From Mesorhizobium temperatum (GTDB lineage Bacteria > Pseudomonadota > Alphaproteobacteria > Rhizobiales > Rhizobiaceae), in NCBI RefSeq assembly GCF_002284575.1, contig NZ_NPKJ01000014.1, forward strand, positions 1 to 49,889: 49,889 nucleotides of DNA. The letters run 5' to 3'. Shown here in pieces: positions 7,503 through 20,233 of this stretch (positions are counted from its first letter, which is position 1; the number at the start of each line of letters is the position of its first letter). The notes under the pieces are model-generated. The model made no database searches. It was not told where the DNA came from and saw only the letters and a program-made list of their open reading frames with translations. Made by a program: the position numbers and the translations under genes.

Positions 7503-9272
7503 ATGCCTCAGGCGCCACTTATCGCAACCCTTGTCGCCGGCCTCGGACTCGCCTTCATCCTCGGCACGTTGGCGAACCGCCTTCGCCTGTCGCCACTGGT
7601 CGGCTACCTCGTTGCTGGTGTCTTGATTGGCCCGTTCACGCCCGGCTTCGTTGCCGACCAAGCGCTGGCGCGCCAACTCGCCGAGCTCGGCGTGATTCTG
7701 CTGATGTTTGGCATAGGGCTGCATTTTTCGCTGAATGATCTGCTCTCGGTACGAAAAATCGCGATTCCTGGCGCTGTCGGTCAAATGGCTCTGGTGACCA
7801 TGCTCGGGCTTATCGTGACGCAGGCGATCGGCTGGCCGATCGGAGCCGGAGTGGTGTTTGGGTTGGCCCTGTCGGTTGCAAGTACAGTCGTGGTCCTACG
7901 AGCGCTGCAGGAAATGCGGCAGCTCGAAACCGATGGCGGACGTATCGCAGTCGGCTGGCTGGTCGTAGAGGACCTCGCCATGATCCTGGCGCTGGTACTG
8001 TTGCCGGCCTTCGCCGGCGTGCTCGGTGGCAATGTCAACGGGGCAAACCTTAACGGCAATGACCTGTTCACGTTGTTTGAGCCGCAGACCATCTGGAGTG
8101 CGCTCGGGCTTACCTTGGCCAAATTGGCGGCTTTCTTCGCGATCATGGTTGTCGTCGGCCGGCGTGTCATTCCGCCGATACTCCACTACGTCGCTCACAC
8201 CGGCTCGCGAGAGCTTTTCCGTTTGGCCGTGCTGGCGATTGCCCTTGGTGTCGCTTTCGGGGCAGCCGAGCTCTTCGGCGTCTCGTTCGCCCTTGGGGCT
8301 TTTTTCGCTGGAATGATCCTTGCCGAATCCCAGTTGAGCCAAAGGGCCGCTCAGGAAACGCTGCCGCTGCGCGACGCATTTGCCGTGCTTTTCTTCGTCT
8401 CCGTAGGCATGCTGTTCAACCCCATGATCCTGGTTGAGCAGCCGCTGCTCGTCGGCGTGACATTGCTGATCATCGTCATTGGCAATGCCACGGCCGCATC
8501 AGCCATCGCATTCATGTTCGGCTATCCGTCCTACGTGTCCCTGACACTCGGCCTAAGCCTGGCACAAATCGGCGAGTTCTCCTTCATCCTTGCGGGATTG
8601 GGCGTCGACCTCGAGCTTCTTCCCGAGGCGGGACGTGACCTGGTGCTTGCGGGAGCAATCCTTTCGATCCTCATCAACCCGCTGCTATTTGCGGCGTTGG
8701 ATCGGCTGACGCCGTGGCTCAAAGCACGAGAGCGAACCATTGCCACGCAAGAAGGTAGAGCCGAACCGCCCGAACTCGCGGCTACCAGCCTGACAGACCA
8801 CGCTGTGCTTGTCGGCCATGGACGGGTCGGAAGTCTGGTCGCGGAGACGTTGCAAACGGCAAGGCTACCTTACCTGGTGATCGAGGAACGACAAGTGATA
8901 GTAGATCAGCTGCGCGCTCGCGGCGTTGATGTCATTGCGGGAAACGCTGCCCAGCCGGGACTGCTTGAGGCCGCCAACGTTGCCTCGGCCCGGTGGTTGA
9001 TCAGCGCCATTCCCAATCCGTTCGAGAGCGGCAACCTCATCGAACACGCCCATGCCATCAATCCAAAGCTCGAGATCATCGCCCGCGCCCATTCCGATGC
9101 TGAAGTGGATTACCTGAAGAAATTCGGCGCGGACCTGATCATCATGGGCGAGCGGGAGATCGCGCGCGGCATTTCCGATCACATTCTGAGCCGGATCGAT
9201 GCCCCAGCCGCCCCCGCCGCCGACCAGGGCCAAAACGCGCGCCAGGTCGACTCAAGCCCGATGGCTGGGTGA
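7503..9272 (+). CDS. CPA2 cation:proton antiporter with RCK domain (YbaL/KefB-like)
   Basis: An inner-membrane monovalent cation/proton antiporter (or glutathione-regulated K+ efflux-like protein) of about 589 aa. The N-terminal two thirds hold 11-13 hydrophobic helices, with conserved segments LSPLVGYLVAGVLIGPFTPG and LAELGVILLMFGIGLHFSL that match YbaL closely. A C-terminal TrkA-N/RCK domain begins at about residue 430 (VLVGHGRVGS, a dinucleotide-binding glycine motif). ATG 7503 is chosen because homologous proteins begin at this point; the frame is open up to 7452. There is no adjacent KefF-like ancillary gene. The transported ion is not determined. Confidence 0.88.
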   Translation: MPQAPLIATLVAGLGLAFILGTLANRLRLSPLVGYLVAGVLIGPFTPGFVADQALARQLAELGVILLMFGIGLHFSLNDLLSVRKIAIPGAVGQMALVTMLGLIVTQAIGWPIGAGVVFGLALSVASTVVVLRALQEMRQLETDGGRIAVGWLVVEDLAMILALVLLPAFAGVLGGNVNGANLNGNDLFTLFEPQTIWSALGLTLAKLAAFFAIMVVVGRRVIPPILHYVAHTGSRELFRLAVLAIALGVAFGAAELFGVSFALGAFFAGMILAESQLSQRAAQETLPLRDAFAVLFFVSVGMLFNPMILVEQPLLVGVTLLIIVIGNATAASAIAFMFGYPSYVSLTLGLSLAQIGEFSFILAGLGVDLELLPEAGRDLVLAGAILSILINPLLFAALDRLTPWLKARERTIATQEGRAEPPELAATSLTDHAVLVGHGRVGSLVAETLQTARLPYLVIEERQVIVDQLRARGVDVIAGNAAQPGLLEAANVASARWLISAIPNPFESGNLIEHAHAINPKLEIIARAHSDAEVDYLKKFGADLIIMGEREIARGISDHILSRIDAPAAPAADQGQNARQVDSSPMAG

Positions 9273-9435
9273 GCGCTCCTCGTCAACGAGCGCCGCAACT
9301 TTACGCCCGTCAATGGTAGCTTTGTCCGCTTCCGGCAGCCAAAGGGAAGTTCCAGCGCTGGCGGCTAGCGACGCTAGACAAACGAGCAACCGTCACCATT
9401 GTGATCGGTGCTCCAGAGGTGGCGATGGAAAGTCA

Positions 9436-10020
9436 TTACATGACCTCGCGATCCACTCCAGGCGTTCTCGACCGTGAGTCCATTCGTCTTTTGACGATGT
9501 GCGCCACCAGATGGTGCGCCTCCTCTGCAACGGCCGGTATGGTGCCTGATTTCCGCGTTAGCGCAAAATCGAGGCCGGCGAAGTAGAGCCCGGGAATGGT
9601 GCCGACACCATCCTCGTGCATGGGTTGGCCAGCCTCATCCAGGGCACCGGGAACCTTCACCCATGAGAAGTCGCCCGAGAAGCCGGTGCACCAGATTATC
9701 GAGGAGATGCCACTTGCGGCCAGGTCGATCGATCGGATCGGCGGATCAGCCAGAATCGGCGCAACCGTTTCGGCAGGATCATCGTCGGCCGGCGGCGCAT
9801 CGAGGCCGGCGCGCTCGATATATTCGCAAAAAGGGGCGACATCCCTCGCAATCACCTCCCGCGAAGCGCCGCTCGCGTCCAGGCCGTTGCTGAGCCGCCA
9901 GAACGCTATAGTTAAGACAACAATGGCCTCGCCGCTCGCCACGGCTTTGATCCGCATCAACGCCAACCGCAGGGGAGGCTCGATTGCTCTGACAGCACGC
10001 TTGATCGCGTCAACGCCCAA
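9436..10020 (-). pseudogene. C-terminal fragment of a flavin-containing monooxygenase (CzcO-like)
   Basis: The 194-aa frame corresponds only to the C-terminal part of an FAD/NADPH-dependent monooxygenase of about 400 aa. It contains ISSIIWCTGFSGDFSWVKVP and PGLYFAGLDFALTRKSGT, both typical of the second FAD-binding half of CzcO-like proteins. The N-terminal Rossmann motif (GxGxxG) is absent from this frame and from the adjacent DNA, which runs directly into the divergent gene at 10064. It is most likely a truncated, non-functional relic. The first 60 residues are not clearly homologous and may be fused foreign sequence. Confidence 0.7.
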
Positions 10021-10063
10021 TTGCCTGAAGCGTTAACATTTGGCGTGGGAAACGGGCACGAAG

Positions 10064-12901
<2,838 letters not shown>

Positions 12902-13675
12902 CGGCATCACGTCGCAAAGCTATCCTCAACAGGCGCTGGCTAGACACTACGCGTGATGTGGCCGGCGATCATGAGAAGCAGCAGGACGCCAAACCGGAAC
13001 TCATCGCGGCGCGCGCACCATTGTCGCGCTCCGATCGAGAGGACTACGAGCGGTTAAGCTGTGGGTGCCGGTCGATTTCGCGGCCGTCGAGGTCTGGGAA
13101 AGATCGCGGCTGCTTCCAGCCGCCAGCGACAAAATTGCAAACGGTAAAGTTCGACCCCCTCTCTGCCCTTCCTCTGAGCAGCCCATACGGCAATCCGTGA
13201 CCCAAACCAGCCTCTGCCACGCCGATTTGGCCGCTCGTAAGCGGACCTTCGCCGGAACCGGCATCTCTGACCCTGAGCCGCCCTCCATCAACCCGTTTCT
13301 CTACCCGATAGCCGACGTTCGCAGGAACCGGTGCTGTTGACGGAAAGCGGACATTGCAGGGGCCACTCGAGCGCGGTCCTGACGAAGGGCATTCGCTTTG
13401 GCGGCTTTGCTTGTGGAGTGGCGCGACCTGCTAGTCCCACGCGCCTCGTCGGCGCTAGTCACTGGCGGAGCGAGCGCAATCGGCAAGGTCTAGGCTCCCG
13501 CGGCTCGGCACTCCATCAATAGTACGACCGGATGTCACGCGACTGTGAACTGGGAGTATTGGTTTACGCCTCGCGCTGTGCATCATACCCTCTTCGCGAA
13601 ATCGGTGCGAAGAGCAGACCCGCTGATAATTCAGCCTGCTGGCCGGAATCACCGGGTCATGATGGAGGCCAACTG
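12902..13675. other. Gene-free stretch
   Basis: No coding region is supported in about 770 bp. Short degenerate repeats of the type AAGCGGACNTTCGCNGG are seen at about 13238-13260 and 13316-13360. Candidate frames have shadow-type composition and no ribosome-binding sites. Confidence 0.5.
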
Positions 13676-14083
13676 ATGAATTTCGACAAGATTTCGGCCT
13701 GGGCTCCGGAGTGGTTAAGCGTCGTGAGGATCATGTCGGCGCTGCTGTTCCTGGAGCACGGAACTCAAAAGTTCTTCAATTTTCCGCCCGCTCCCGAGCC
13801 GATGCAACTGTCGGGGCCTTTTGTGATTCAGGGATTGATCGAGGTGATCGGAGGCGTGCTGCTTGCCCTCGGACTCTTCACCCGGCCCGTCGCGTTCATT
13901 CTGTCCGGCAACATGGCGGTCGCCTATTTCATGGCGCACGCGCCGCAAAACTTCTTTCCGGTTGTCAATCAGGGCGACGCGGCGATCCTCTACTGCTTCA
14001 TTTTCCTGTACTTCTTTTTCGCGGGAGGCGGCGCGTGGAGCGTCGATGCGGCGCGTCGCGGAACCGGCCTCGCGACGCCCTGA
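13676..14083 (+). CDS. DoxX family membrane protein
   Basis: A 135-aa inner-membrane protein with four predicted hydrophobic helices and the family pattern VRIMSALLFLEHGTQKFF near the N-terminus, then IEVIGGVLLALGLFTRP. DoxX-family proteins are linked to redox processes such as thiosulfate:quinone oxidation, but most members are uncharacterised. ATG 13676 has GGAGG seven bases upstream, so the long upstream extension of the frame is not used. It is isolated from its neighbours. Confidence 0.88.
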   Translation: MNFDKISAWAPEWLSVVRIMSALLFLEHGTQKFFNFPPAPEPMQLSGPFVIQGLIEVIGGVLLALGLFTRPVAFILSGNMAVAYFMAHAPQNFFPVVNQGDAAILYCFIFLYFFFAGGGAWSVDAARRGTGLATP

Positions 14084-14652
14084 ATAGGATCGCGAGGGAA
14101 CCTCCTGGGCGGCTTCCAGCGGAGCACGTCCTGCAAGGGTGTCGAAGAGCATATGCTGTTGCCCTAGGTGGAAATGATAAGAAGTTTCGGCTCCGCTGAT
14201 CGTCGCTTTCGGGGCGCCAGACGGTCTCAAGAATGGCCGCGTTGGGCGGATCAGACCTTCGTCGTGGTCTGCGCAAATGTCCGGAAGTGTGAAGGGTTGC
14301 GGATGCCGGCCATCCACGTGGTGCTTGGCGCCGGGGCCGGCGTCCGGAAGCCTCCAGGGAAAGAACCCGCGGGATGGAGGGCGCGGTTTCGGCGCTATGG
14401 GGATTTGACGGTTCCGCTTGGTCGGCTGTGGCCGCATTGATGCGTCTGGCGGATGGGAAGGGGTACGTCGGAGGACTGGGGATGGCGGTGCGCATTGCGA
14501 TGCGGCCCTTGAAGAGCGGGCGGTTTCGGCGCTGCAGATGGTGCGGGACATGCGATCAGCTGGAGACGCACGATCGCGTCGGGCCGCCGACGCAGACCAT
14601 CATTGCTCATGCAGCCTTGGACAGTCAGGCCGAGAATGGGATGGCTACAGAG
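14084..14652. other. Gene-free stretch between DoxX and LpxD genes
   Basis: Nearly 570 bp without a supported gene. Several overlapping frames exist on both strands, none with a recognisable domain or a good start. The composition (many GCGGTT/GGCGCT words) could be degraded coding sequence, but no parent gene was recognised. Confidence 0.4.
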
Positions 14653-15732
14653 TCAAGCGCCATTGCGATGCTTTGCCAGTTTCTTGAGGGTTGTTTGTTC
14701 GCGGAACCATTCTCGCAGAGGTCTGGCGGGCATCCCGCCCCAGCGTTCGCCTGCCGGCACGTCTCTCATGAACCGCGATGCTGCGGCAAGTTGAGCGCCC
14801 CGGCCGATGTGCAGATGGCCGGCAATGGCACTATGGCCGCCCACCGCAACGCAGTCCTCCAGCACGGTCGAGCCCGCGATCCCGACCTGAGCAGTGATCA
14901 CGCAATGGCGTCCAATCCGCACATTGTGCGCAATCTGAACGAGGTTATCGATCTTCGTCCCGTCTCCAATGACGGTGTTGCCCCCGCTGCCGCGATCGAC
15001 AGTGCTGTTGGCCCCGATCTCGACGTCGTTTCCGATTGTGACGCGACCGAGTTGCGGCACCTTCACATGTCCTGAAGCGCTCATCGCGAAGCCGAAACCA
15101 TCCTGGCCTACGCGGGCTCCCGCATGAACGATCGACCGATCGCCGATGTTGGAATGGGCGATGGTGAGGCTGGGGCCGATGGAGCAATCCCAGCCGATGA
15201 CCACGTCTGGACCCAGCACCACATGGGCACCGATTGTGGTGCCGGCTCCGATAAACACCCGCTCTCCAATAACAACACCAGGATCGAGCACGACGCCGGC
15301 TCCGATCTGCGCCGATGGATGCACAAAACATCCCTCGGTGACATTGGCGCTGCCCAAAAGCGGTGCGGCTCGCAACGCCTCGGGGTGTAGCCGGGCAAGC
15401 ACCTTGGCAAAAACCAGACGGGGATCCCGTACGGTGATGGGAACGGTGCCGGGCGGCACCATATGGGCGAAGCGCTCTGTGACAAAGCAAGCGCCGGCCC
15501 TGGTGGTGCGCAAGGCGTTCGCATAACGGGCATGATCAATGTAGGCGATGTGCCATGACTGTGCCGTCTCGAGGCTCGCCCCACTCTGCAGAAGCATGCT
15601 TGGATCGGCAGATGCCGGCAGTGGCACTCCGGCCGCTTCCGCGAGTTCGGCTAAAGCTAATCCGCTCGGCTGACAAATCGGTGACACGGTCAGGCTCGGT
15701 TCATGGCAGGACTGAGTTGGTTGAATTTGCAT
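14653..15732 (-). CDS. lpxD: LpxD-type UDP-3-O-acylglucosamine N-acyltransferase (accessory copy)
   Basis: It transfers a 3-hydroxyacyl chain from ACP to UDP-3-O-acyl-glucosamine, the third step of lipid A synthesis. An N-terminal uridine-binding domain (to about residue 110) precedes a left-handed beta-helix of hexapeptide repeats, with the catalytic His in [12 protein letters not shown] and a C-terminal helix. At 359 aa it is near the usual length. The standard lpxD sits in the bamA-fabZ-lpxA operon, which is absent here, so this is probably a second copy with a different acyl preference or role. ATG 15732 lacks a clear ribosome-binding site; GTG 15687 is an alternative. It follows the lipoprotein and patatin genes on the same strand. 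Confidence 0.9.
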   Translation of the reverse strand: MQIQPTQSCHEPSLTVSPICQPSGLALAELAEAAGVPLPASADPSMLLQSGASLETAQSWHIAYIDHARYANALRTTRAGACFVTERFAHMVPPGTVPITVRDPRLVFAKVLARLHPEALRAAPLLGSANVTEGCFVHPSAQIGAGVVLDPGVVIGERVFIGAGTTIGAHVVLGPDVVIGWDCSIGPSLTIAHSNIGDRSIVHAGARVGQDGFGFAMSASGHVKVPQLGRVTIGNDVEIGANSTVDRGSGGNTVIGDGTKIDNLVQIAHNVRIGRHCVITAQVGIAGSTVLEDCVAVGGHSAIAGHLHIGRGAQLAAASRFMRDVPAGERWGGMPARPLREWFREQTTLKKLAKHRNGA

Positions 15733-15820
15733 TCATCAGTGTGTCGGTCGGCCTGTCGGGGGGCAGGGGGGAGCAGGCCGACCGACTTACCGCGGGTCCG
15801 CAAGCGGACGACGCAGTCCA

Positions 15821-15842
15821 TAAAGCCGGATTTCCGGCTATG
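15821..15842 (-). terminator. Possible weak intrinsic terminator
   Basis: Read on the minus strand, AGCCGGA-AA-TCCGGCT (15839-15824) is a perfect 7-bp stem followed by TTTAT. It lies just past the stop of the lipoprotein gene and before lpxD, so it may attenuate rather than fully stop read-through. Confidence 0.45.
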
Positions 15843-15861
15843 GGGGTTGGTCGATACAATT

Positions 15862-16740
15862 CTACTGGCTCTGCGGCCGAACTGGCTTGTCGGTCCACGA
15901 CGGCGGCAAACCGAGCTGTGACCCTGCGAAGTCCTTCAGTCCGGGCGCCCGGCCGAACCTTTCGCAAGCCTGGTATTTGGGTTTGCCGCCGAGCCCGGAT
16001 TTCAGCTTCTGATAAGACGGAAGCTTCGGGAAGCCAAACTTGAACGGTGTTTTGCCCGTGACAAGCATCTTGGAGAAGTCATTTCCGAAACTCTCCGCCA
16101 GAGAGTAGGCGTCGCCAATCTGCGACATCCGCGCGCCTGTGGTCACGAAATTTGCGCCCTTCGACCACACCATCGCGCCCGCCTGTTTTCCGTCCCTGGT
16201 GGTCGCCTCGGCCTCTACGGCAAGCCCGCCCAGTCCCAACGGAATTCTCGGGACGGGAACGGAAGAGGACGCGAACGAGGCCCCGATCGACGCCACGGTC
16301 GACAGGCCGGCGGCTGTGGCGTTGGTGGGCACAATGCGAGTCACTGTCGCGTGAACGATTAGATCGGCGTTTTCTCTGTTGTCTGTGACCGCGAAACGAT
16401 CGCTGACGCCAATGCAAAGTGCGCGGCTGACCACGGTCGCAACTAAGGCCTGATCGGCGGGCTTTATGGAGGATTGGGCGGCGGTGGGCGAAACCAGGGT
16501 AGGCTCAATGTACACCGTTTTGCTTACGTTGAGATCCTCGGGGACGGCCTTGTACTCCGCCTTCCTAATGCGCCCATCAACCTTGGTAAGGCCGTCATAG
16601 GAGGTCAGCGAGTTGGCCGGCTGGAGCGGCACCGAGGTGCAGCCGGCAAGTGCCGATACAAGCAGGGATGGCAGAAGCGCGAAACCGATCGATCGATACT
16701 GCAGTCGACCGGCAGTCTGATTTGTACGGGAATGGGGCAC
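15862..16740 (-). CDS. DUF3313-like lipoprotein
   Basis: A predicted lipoprotein of about 292 aa. The GTG at 16740 has AGGAG eight bases upstream and gives a proper signal sequence (IGFALLPSLLVSALAGC) ending in the lipobox LAGC. The mature part begins with SYDGLTKVDGRIRKAEYKAV and contains VYIEPTLVSP, reminiscent of DUF3313 envelope lipoproteins, though that assignment is by eye. Two Gly/Ala-rich stretches (TAAGLSTVASIGASFASSSV) follow. It lies 47 bp behind the patatin-like gene and probably shares its regulated promoter. The function is unknown. Confidence 0.7.
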   Translation of the reverse strand: MPHSRTNQTAGRLQYRSIGFALLPSLLVSALAGCTSVPLQPANSLTSYDGLTKVDGRIRKAEYKAVPEDLNVSKTVYIEPTLVSPTAAQSSIKPADQALVATVVSRALCIGVSDRFAVTDNRENADLIVHATVTRIVPTNATAAGLSTVASIGASFASSSVPVPRIPLGLGGLAVEAEATTRDGKQAGAMVWSKGANFVTTGARMSQIGDAYSLAESFGNDFSKMLVTGKTPFKFGFPKLPSYQKLKSGLGGKPKYQACERFGRAPGLKDFAGSQLGLPPSWTDKPVRPQSQ

Positions 16741-16787
16741 TTCGTTCTCCTGTTGGGGACTTGGTATGGAAGGAGGCAGGCGGTGGG

Positions 16788-17960
16788 CTATTGCCTCTGT
16801 TGCGCTGTCTGGGGGACCGCAACCTTGTCGGTGAACACAGGCCTGTCTTGCCAAAGGCTGCCGCCAGCCATCTTTGCGTATCCGAGGTTGTAAACGGCGC
16901 GCATGTAGTCGGTGTTGAAAGGATCGGTCATGCTGTAGGGGAACTGCTTGTCGATTGAGGCCACGCGGAATCGGATGCCGTTCTTTTGGGCGTAAACGTA
17001 GGTGGCCAGCAGCGCACTGCGGGCCTGTGCCTTGACGAGGGTGGAATTCGCCCTGGCCATGACAGCAAACGTGTTGTTCGTCGTGGTGGTAAATTCCGGC
17101 ATGAGCGCATTGTTGATGATGATGTACATGTTGAACTTAAGGTTCTTGGGCCGTACGCCCTTGTCCGAATTGGCTATCCACCCCTCCGGGATCGTCAGGA
17201 TCTGGGTAGCCGAACCGCCGTCGGAGTGCATTTCTTCAAACGCCTCCCCTCCAGCTTCGGCCTTGATGAGGACGGCTGGATAGACGCCGGGGATACTTGC
17301 CGATGCGATGAGGATGTCCTGGAAGAGTTTCAGCGCACCGGGCCGTCCGCTGTCGGCGATGGCGCCCATGTTCCAGATCACCGCTCTTTGGGAATCGAGG
17401 TTGGAGGTCAAAACAAGCAGTCGTCGCCCCTTGCGGTGCTCAGCAGCGATTTTTGCGAGTATGTCGCGCGTCAGATAGCGCTCGACCATTTTTCGAAGCG
17501 GCTCCTGTTTCAGGAGACTTGCTCCGAACAGGCCCCTCGGTAGGAAATCTGCATCGACCAACTCCTTGGCAACGCCGCTTGTATAGAGATCCACGAGAGG
17601 CTGGTCGTAGGCCGAACCGAGGAAGGCGTAAGGCGCGATTAGCGCACCCGTGCTGACGCCGCTGACCATGTCGAATTCCGGTCGCTGTCCTTTATCCGAC
17701 CAGGCTTTGAGCGCCCCGACGCTGAACGCGCCTGCGCCACCGCCGCTCGATAAGACAAGGTAGTTGATTTCCTTGTGCCTCGGGATGGGCAGCCAGGCGT
17801 GCGCCTCGGGCAGCTTCCGGGCCGAATCCGCATAAATACGGATGTCGCTGAACCCCTGGATGCTGGCTACCGTCGCAGCCTTCGACCCGTAAACAATGCG
17901 GTCCGGCGCCAAACAGCCAGCAAGAAAAGCCAGCATGACCATGGCCACCAGTCGATGCAT
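16788..17960 (-). CDS. Patatin-like phospholipase, lipoprotein
   Basis: A predicted membrane-anchored lipid acyl hydrolase of 390 aa. The start at ATG 17960, preceded by AAGGCGG, gives the signal MHRLVAMVMLAFLAGC with lipobox Cys16. The patatin fold motifs are complete: the oxyanion loop SSGGGAGAF (71-79), the nucleophile elbow GVSTG (Ser103) and the catalytic Asp in SDGGS (Asp247). The substrate is probably a phospholipid or lysolipid in the envelope. It heads a unit with the DUF3313-like lipoprotein and possibly lpxD. The conserved element at 18060-18113 lies about 100 bp upstream. Its promoter and signal region are duplicated at 24547-24790. Confidence 0.9.
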   Translation of the reverse strand: MHRLVAMVMLAFLAGCLAPDRIVYGSKAATVASIQGFSDIRIYADSARKLPEAHAWLPIPRHKEINYLVLSSGGGAGAFSVGALKAWSDKGQRPEFDMVSGVSTGALIAPYAFLGSAYDQPLVDLYTSGVAKELVDADFLPRGLFGASLLKQEPLRKMVERYLTRDILAKIAAEHRKGRRLLVLTSNLDSQRAVIWNMGAIADSGRPGALKLFQDILIASASIPGVYPAVLIKAEAGGEAFEEMHSDGGSATQILTIPEGWIANSDKGVRPKNLKFNMYIIINNALMPEFTTTTNNTFAVMARANSTLVKAQARSALLATYVYAQKNGIRFRVASIDKQFPYSMTDPFNTDYMRAVYNLGYAKMAGGSLWQDRPVFTDKVAVPQTAQQRQ

Positions 17961-18059
17961 GTCTACCGCCTTGTCCCGGGCCATCGCTGGGAGGAACCAT
18001 CAAGGTCTCCACCAGCGGTACGGCATACTCCGCGACCGTTCTTCGCAATCGCGTCTGGC

Positions 18060-18113
18060 GGCATTAATCCCGATTTGGCATTGCCGTGGGTTTTGTGTTG
18101 TTAAGAGTTGTTG
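18060..18113 (-). promoter_or_regulatory. Shared regulatory element and promoter upstream of patatin gene
   Basis: On the minus strand, CAACAACTCTTAACAACAC contains a direct repeat of ACAAC with 10-bp period. It is followed about 30 bp later by GGGATTAATGCC, which may hold the -10 region. Almost the same 55 bp precede the LpxO-like gene (21510-21566) and the RND operon (24550-24607); the ACAAC part also precedes MipA and, weaker, the methyltransferase gene. A 10-bp direct repeat is the usual site type for OmpR-family regulators, and such a regulator is encoded at 23608. Confidence 0.75.
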
Positions 18114-18579
18114 CGCCGCTCAACCCGGCACCTCGTCGCCGGTAAAACCCTCTTGCGCTGAAGAAGCCGCGCCGGTCCGGCATGCTAGGCGCTCACGCAG
18201 CCGCGCTAGGGAGTCGAAAGCCGCGGCCGCCAATAGTTTGACTTTTGGCACGCCATCCCGCGCCGTATTCAACGCCGGGGCCTAAAAACAGCGTCTTACA
18301 TTCCAACTGGGTCCGGGTTCCTACGCTCGTTCCGGTAACCGTGACGCGGTGCCAGCCACTTCCGTCTGAGCAGGCGGGCTCGGCGACCATCTCCGCAACT
18401 ACGATGTAACTGGCGACACTAGAGTCACGCGGCGCCCAAGGACGACGGACTGGCCGCTACGCCCGACCCGAAGCATTTACACAATGCCCCCTTGCCCAGG
18501 CCCACCGGCACCGCATCCCGCCATTCGGCGGCGCGAACGACCTTGCCCTTGAAGCTAGACGGCAAAAGGGGGAACTCTA
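18114..18579. other. Intergenic stretch with an unassigned open segment
   Basis: A minus-strand open segment (about 18193-18435) encodes WAPRDSSVASYIVVAEMVAE followed by SGWHRVTVTGTS, which looks protein-like. It has no start with a ribosome-binding site upstream of Met at 18390 and no recognised family. It may be a relic. Confidence 0.35.
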
Positions 18580-19161
18580 TTACGCTCTTCCGATCGCGTC
18601 CGGCCGCCTAGCGATCCGGTAAACCTGCGCAGGTGGCGCGTTTGCGAAAACCCATTCAGTAAACGTCGCCTCAAGCCCGATCCGGTCGAGAACGGAGTCA
18701 GGTACCGGGCACCGCCAGCCATAGGTGAATTGATAGACCGCTCCTTCCGGACGAAGAATGTGGAAAGCGCCGTACAGAATGGCGAAGACACGCCAAGCCG
18801 GCATGGTGAGAAGCGGGAGGCTGCTGATCACCGTGCCTATTTTCTCGCCATTAAAGGGATCGCATCGGCGCAACTCTGTCGCATCAATGTCAAGCAAGGC
18901 GGCAGTCGGAAACTGGCGACGTAGCATGTGGGCAAAGGAAGTGGCGCTTTCTATGAGCGCTATGCGCTCCTGAGGCACGCCGCGGAGGATAAGCTGCCGG
19001 GTGAAGACACCGGTTCCAGGGCCAAGCTCAACAACCGGAGACTGCGAAGAACTGATTTCGCGAGTCATTGCCACCGCCAGAGCTCGCCCGGAAGGCACGA
19101 GCAAGGCGGCCCGAAAAGGATGCGACATCCAGGTGCGGAATAGAGTAGTCGGGTCCGACAT
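18580..19161 (-). CDS. Class I SAM methyltransferase, phospholipid N-methyltransferase (PmtA)-like
   Basis: A 193-aa soluble or membrane-associated methyltransferase. The SAM-binding motif VVELGPGTGVFTRQL and the N-terminal RTWMSHPFRAALLVPSGRAL are typical of rhizobial PmtA-like proteins, which methylate phosphatidylethanolamine towards phosphatidylcholine; paralogues acting on ornithine or other lipids cannot be excluded. Motif II/III regions (IGTVISSLPLL, RPEGAVYQFTYGW) fit the same family. ATG 19161 has GGAG seven bases upstream. An AACTCTTAAC element of the local regulon lies about 80 bp upstream. It is probably an accessory lipid-modifying enzyme rather than the main PmtA. Confidence 0.78.
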   Translation of the reverse strand: MSDPTTLFRTWMSHPFRAALLVPSGRALAVAMTREISSSQSPVVELGPGTGVFTRQLILRGVPQERIALIESATSFAHMLRRQFPTAALLDIDATELRRCDPFNGEKIGTVISSLPLLTMPAWRVFAILYGAFHILRPEGAVYQFTYGWRCPVPDSVLDRIGLEATFTEWVFANAPPAQVYRIARRPDAIGRA

Positions 19162-19224
19162 TGCGTAGCTCCGCATTACCGACAGAGAACATTCATTTAA
19201 GCCCTACCGGGAGACGCCAGCTGC

Positions 19225-19258
19225 GGGTTTTGAAGGGAAGTTAAGAGTTTGTTGCTGA
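19225..19258 (-). promoter_or_regulatory. Variant of the shared regulatory element, methyltransferase gene
   Basis: The minus strand reads CAGCAACAAACTCTTAACTT, then CCCTTCAAAACCC. The AACTCTTAAC core and the later AAAACCC match the elements at 18091-18113 and 24554-24577, but the second ACAAC half-site is changed, so this is the weakest member. Confidence 0.55.
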
Positions 19259-19366
19259 CCGGAAAGCGTCGACGGGATTGCCCTGCCTGTTGGCCAATGG
19301 CTTGTTTTGCCACCAGTTGGCCGACGTTCATGCCAGGGTTGGCGAATGTGCGCCTTGCTGGGACTC

Positions 19367-20233
19367 CTAGAACCTGTAACCGACGAAGAGCATCCCGGAC
19401 GGCTGCACGTCCTTCTGAACGATCGGGCTGTCCTTCGCATCGCCGGCGAGGAAACCGACCCCTACCTGGCCCCGAATAAGCCAGTTCTCCGTCGCCATGT
19501 AGGTTACTGAGGCTTCGATATCGTAGCGCTTTAGCCCCGCGCCAGCCTGATATTGGCGCAACCCCGACCGTGCGGATTGGACGGCCGTCACCCCAAAATA
19601 GGTCTGCATATAGTTTTCATCCGCGAAGGTCGCGGACGCGCCGGCGGAGAAAATAAAGGCGTTATAATGATGGGAGACATTTGCGCCCACCACACCGAGC
19701 AGGCCTTCGCTGCCGCCAATCGTCTTGTCGACGGACGCATAGAGTTCCACCGGCCCCGTTTCATATGAGACCTTGGTTCCGACCACAGCGCCAGCATCGA
19801 TGTCACCGAGGCCTTTCAGGTGCTTGGAATCCTCTTCCTTGCGCCCTCCGCCCATCTCGAAACCGCCTTTCACCGACACTTTGAAACCGTCTGCTTCCAA
19901 CACGTCAACATCCAGCCCGCCCGGGGAGATGGTGAGGCGGCCAATTGTTGCGGAAACCATCGGAAAGGGAACGAGTTCGTACTCGTCCGACCCCTCATAT
20001 TTCGGTTGATACATTGCTCCGGCCGCAACCATGACATTCCAGTCGGAAAGCTTCTGGCGTATGCGACCGAACCGTCTCTCGTCGACGGCGTCCGCCGAGG
20101 GAGTCGCTGCGGCCGATTCGTTATCGTAAGGCTCGGCCGCGCCTGCCTGGAGCGGGAGAAAAGCAATCGCCGAGAGGCTCGTAGCGACGGCGACATGCCG
20201 CGAGCGGGTTGAGAAATGCTTCGTTAGCGACAT
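19367..20233 (-). CDS. MipA/OmpV family outer-membrane protein
   Basis: A 288-aa beta-barrel of the MipA/OmpV family, located in the outer membrane. A signal peptide ends at GAA after FLPLQAGAA. The mature protein has the early family pattern WNVMVAAGAMYQPKYEGSDE followed by alternating amphipathic strands and a C-terminal aromatic residue (FVGYRF), the usual outer-membrane insertion signal. Members act as scaffold proteins for peptidoglycan enzymes, as porin-like proteins or in antibiotic resistance. ATG 20233 with AGGAG nine bases upstream is chosen over 20269. A copy of the 10-bp direct repeat lies about 110 bp upstream. Confidence 0.88.
   Translation of the reverse strand: MSLTKHFSTRSRHVAVATSLSAIAFLPLQAGAAEPYDNESAAATPSADAVDERRFGRIRQKLSDWNVMVAAGAMYQPKYEGSDEYELVPFPMVSATIGRLTISPGGLDVDVLEADGFKVSVKGGFEMGGGRKEEDSKHLKGLGDIDAGAVVGTKVSYETGPVELYASVDKTIGGSEGLLGVVGANVSHHYNAFIFSAGASATFADENYMQTYFGVTAVQSARSGLRQYQAGAGLKRYDIEASVTYMATENWLIRGQVGVGFLAGDAKDSPIVQKDVQPSGMLFVGYRF

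Noticed and set aside
13715..14551. Minus-strand 278-codon open frame across the DoxX gene and the following gap
   Set aside because: Overlaps DoxX, which has a good ribosome-binding site and family motifs; Pro/Arg-rich composition without domains.
14084..14652. Possible insertion-sequence remnant
   Set aside because: No terminal inverted repeats, target duplication or transposase motif could be found by reading.
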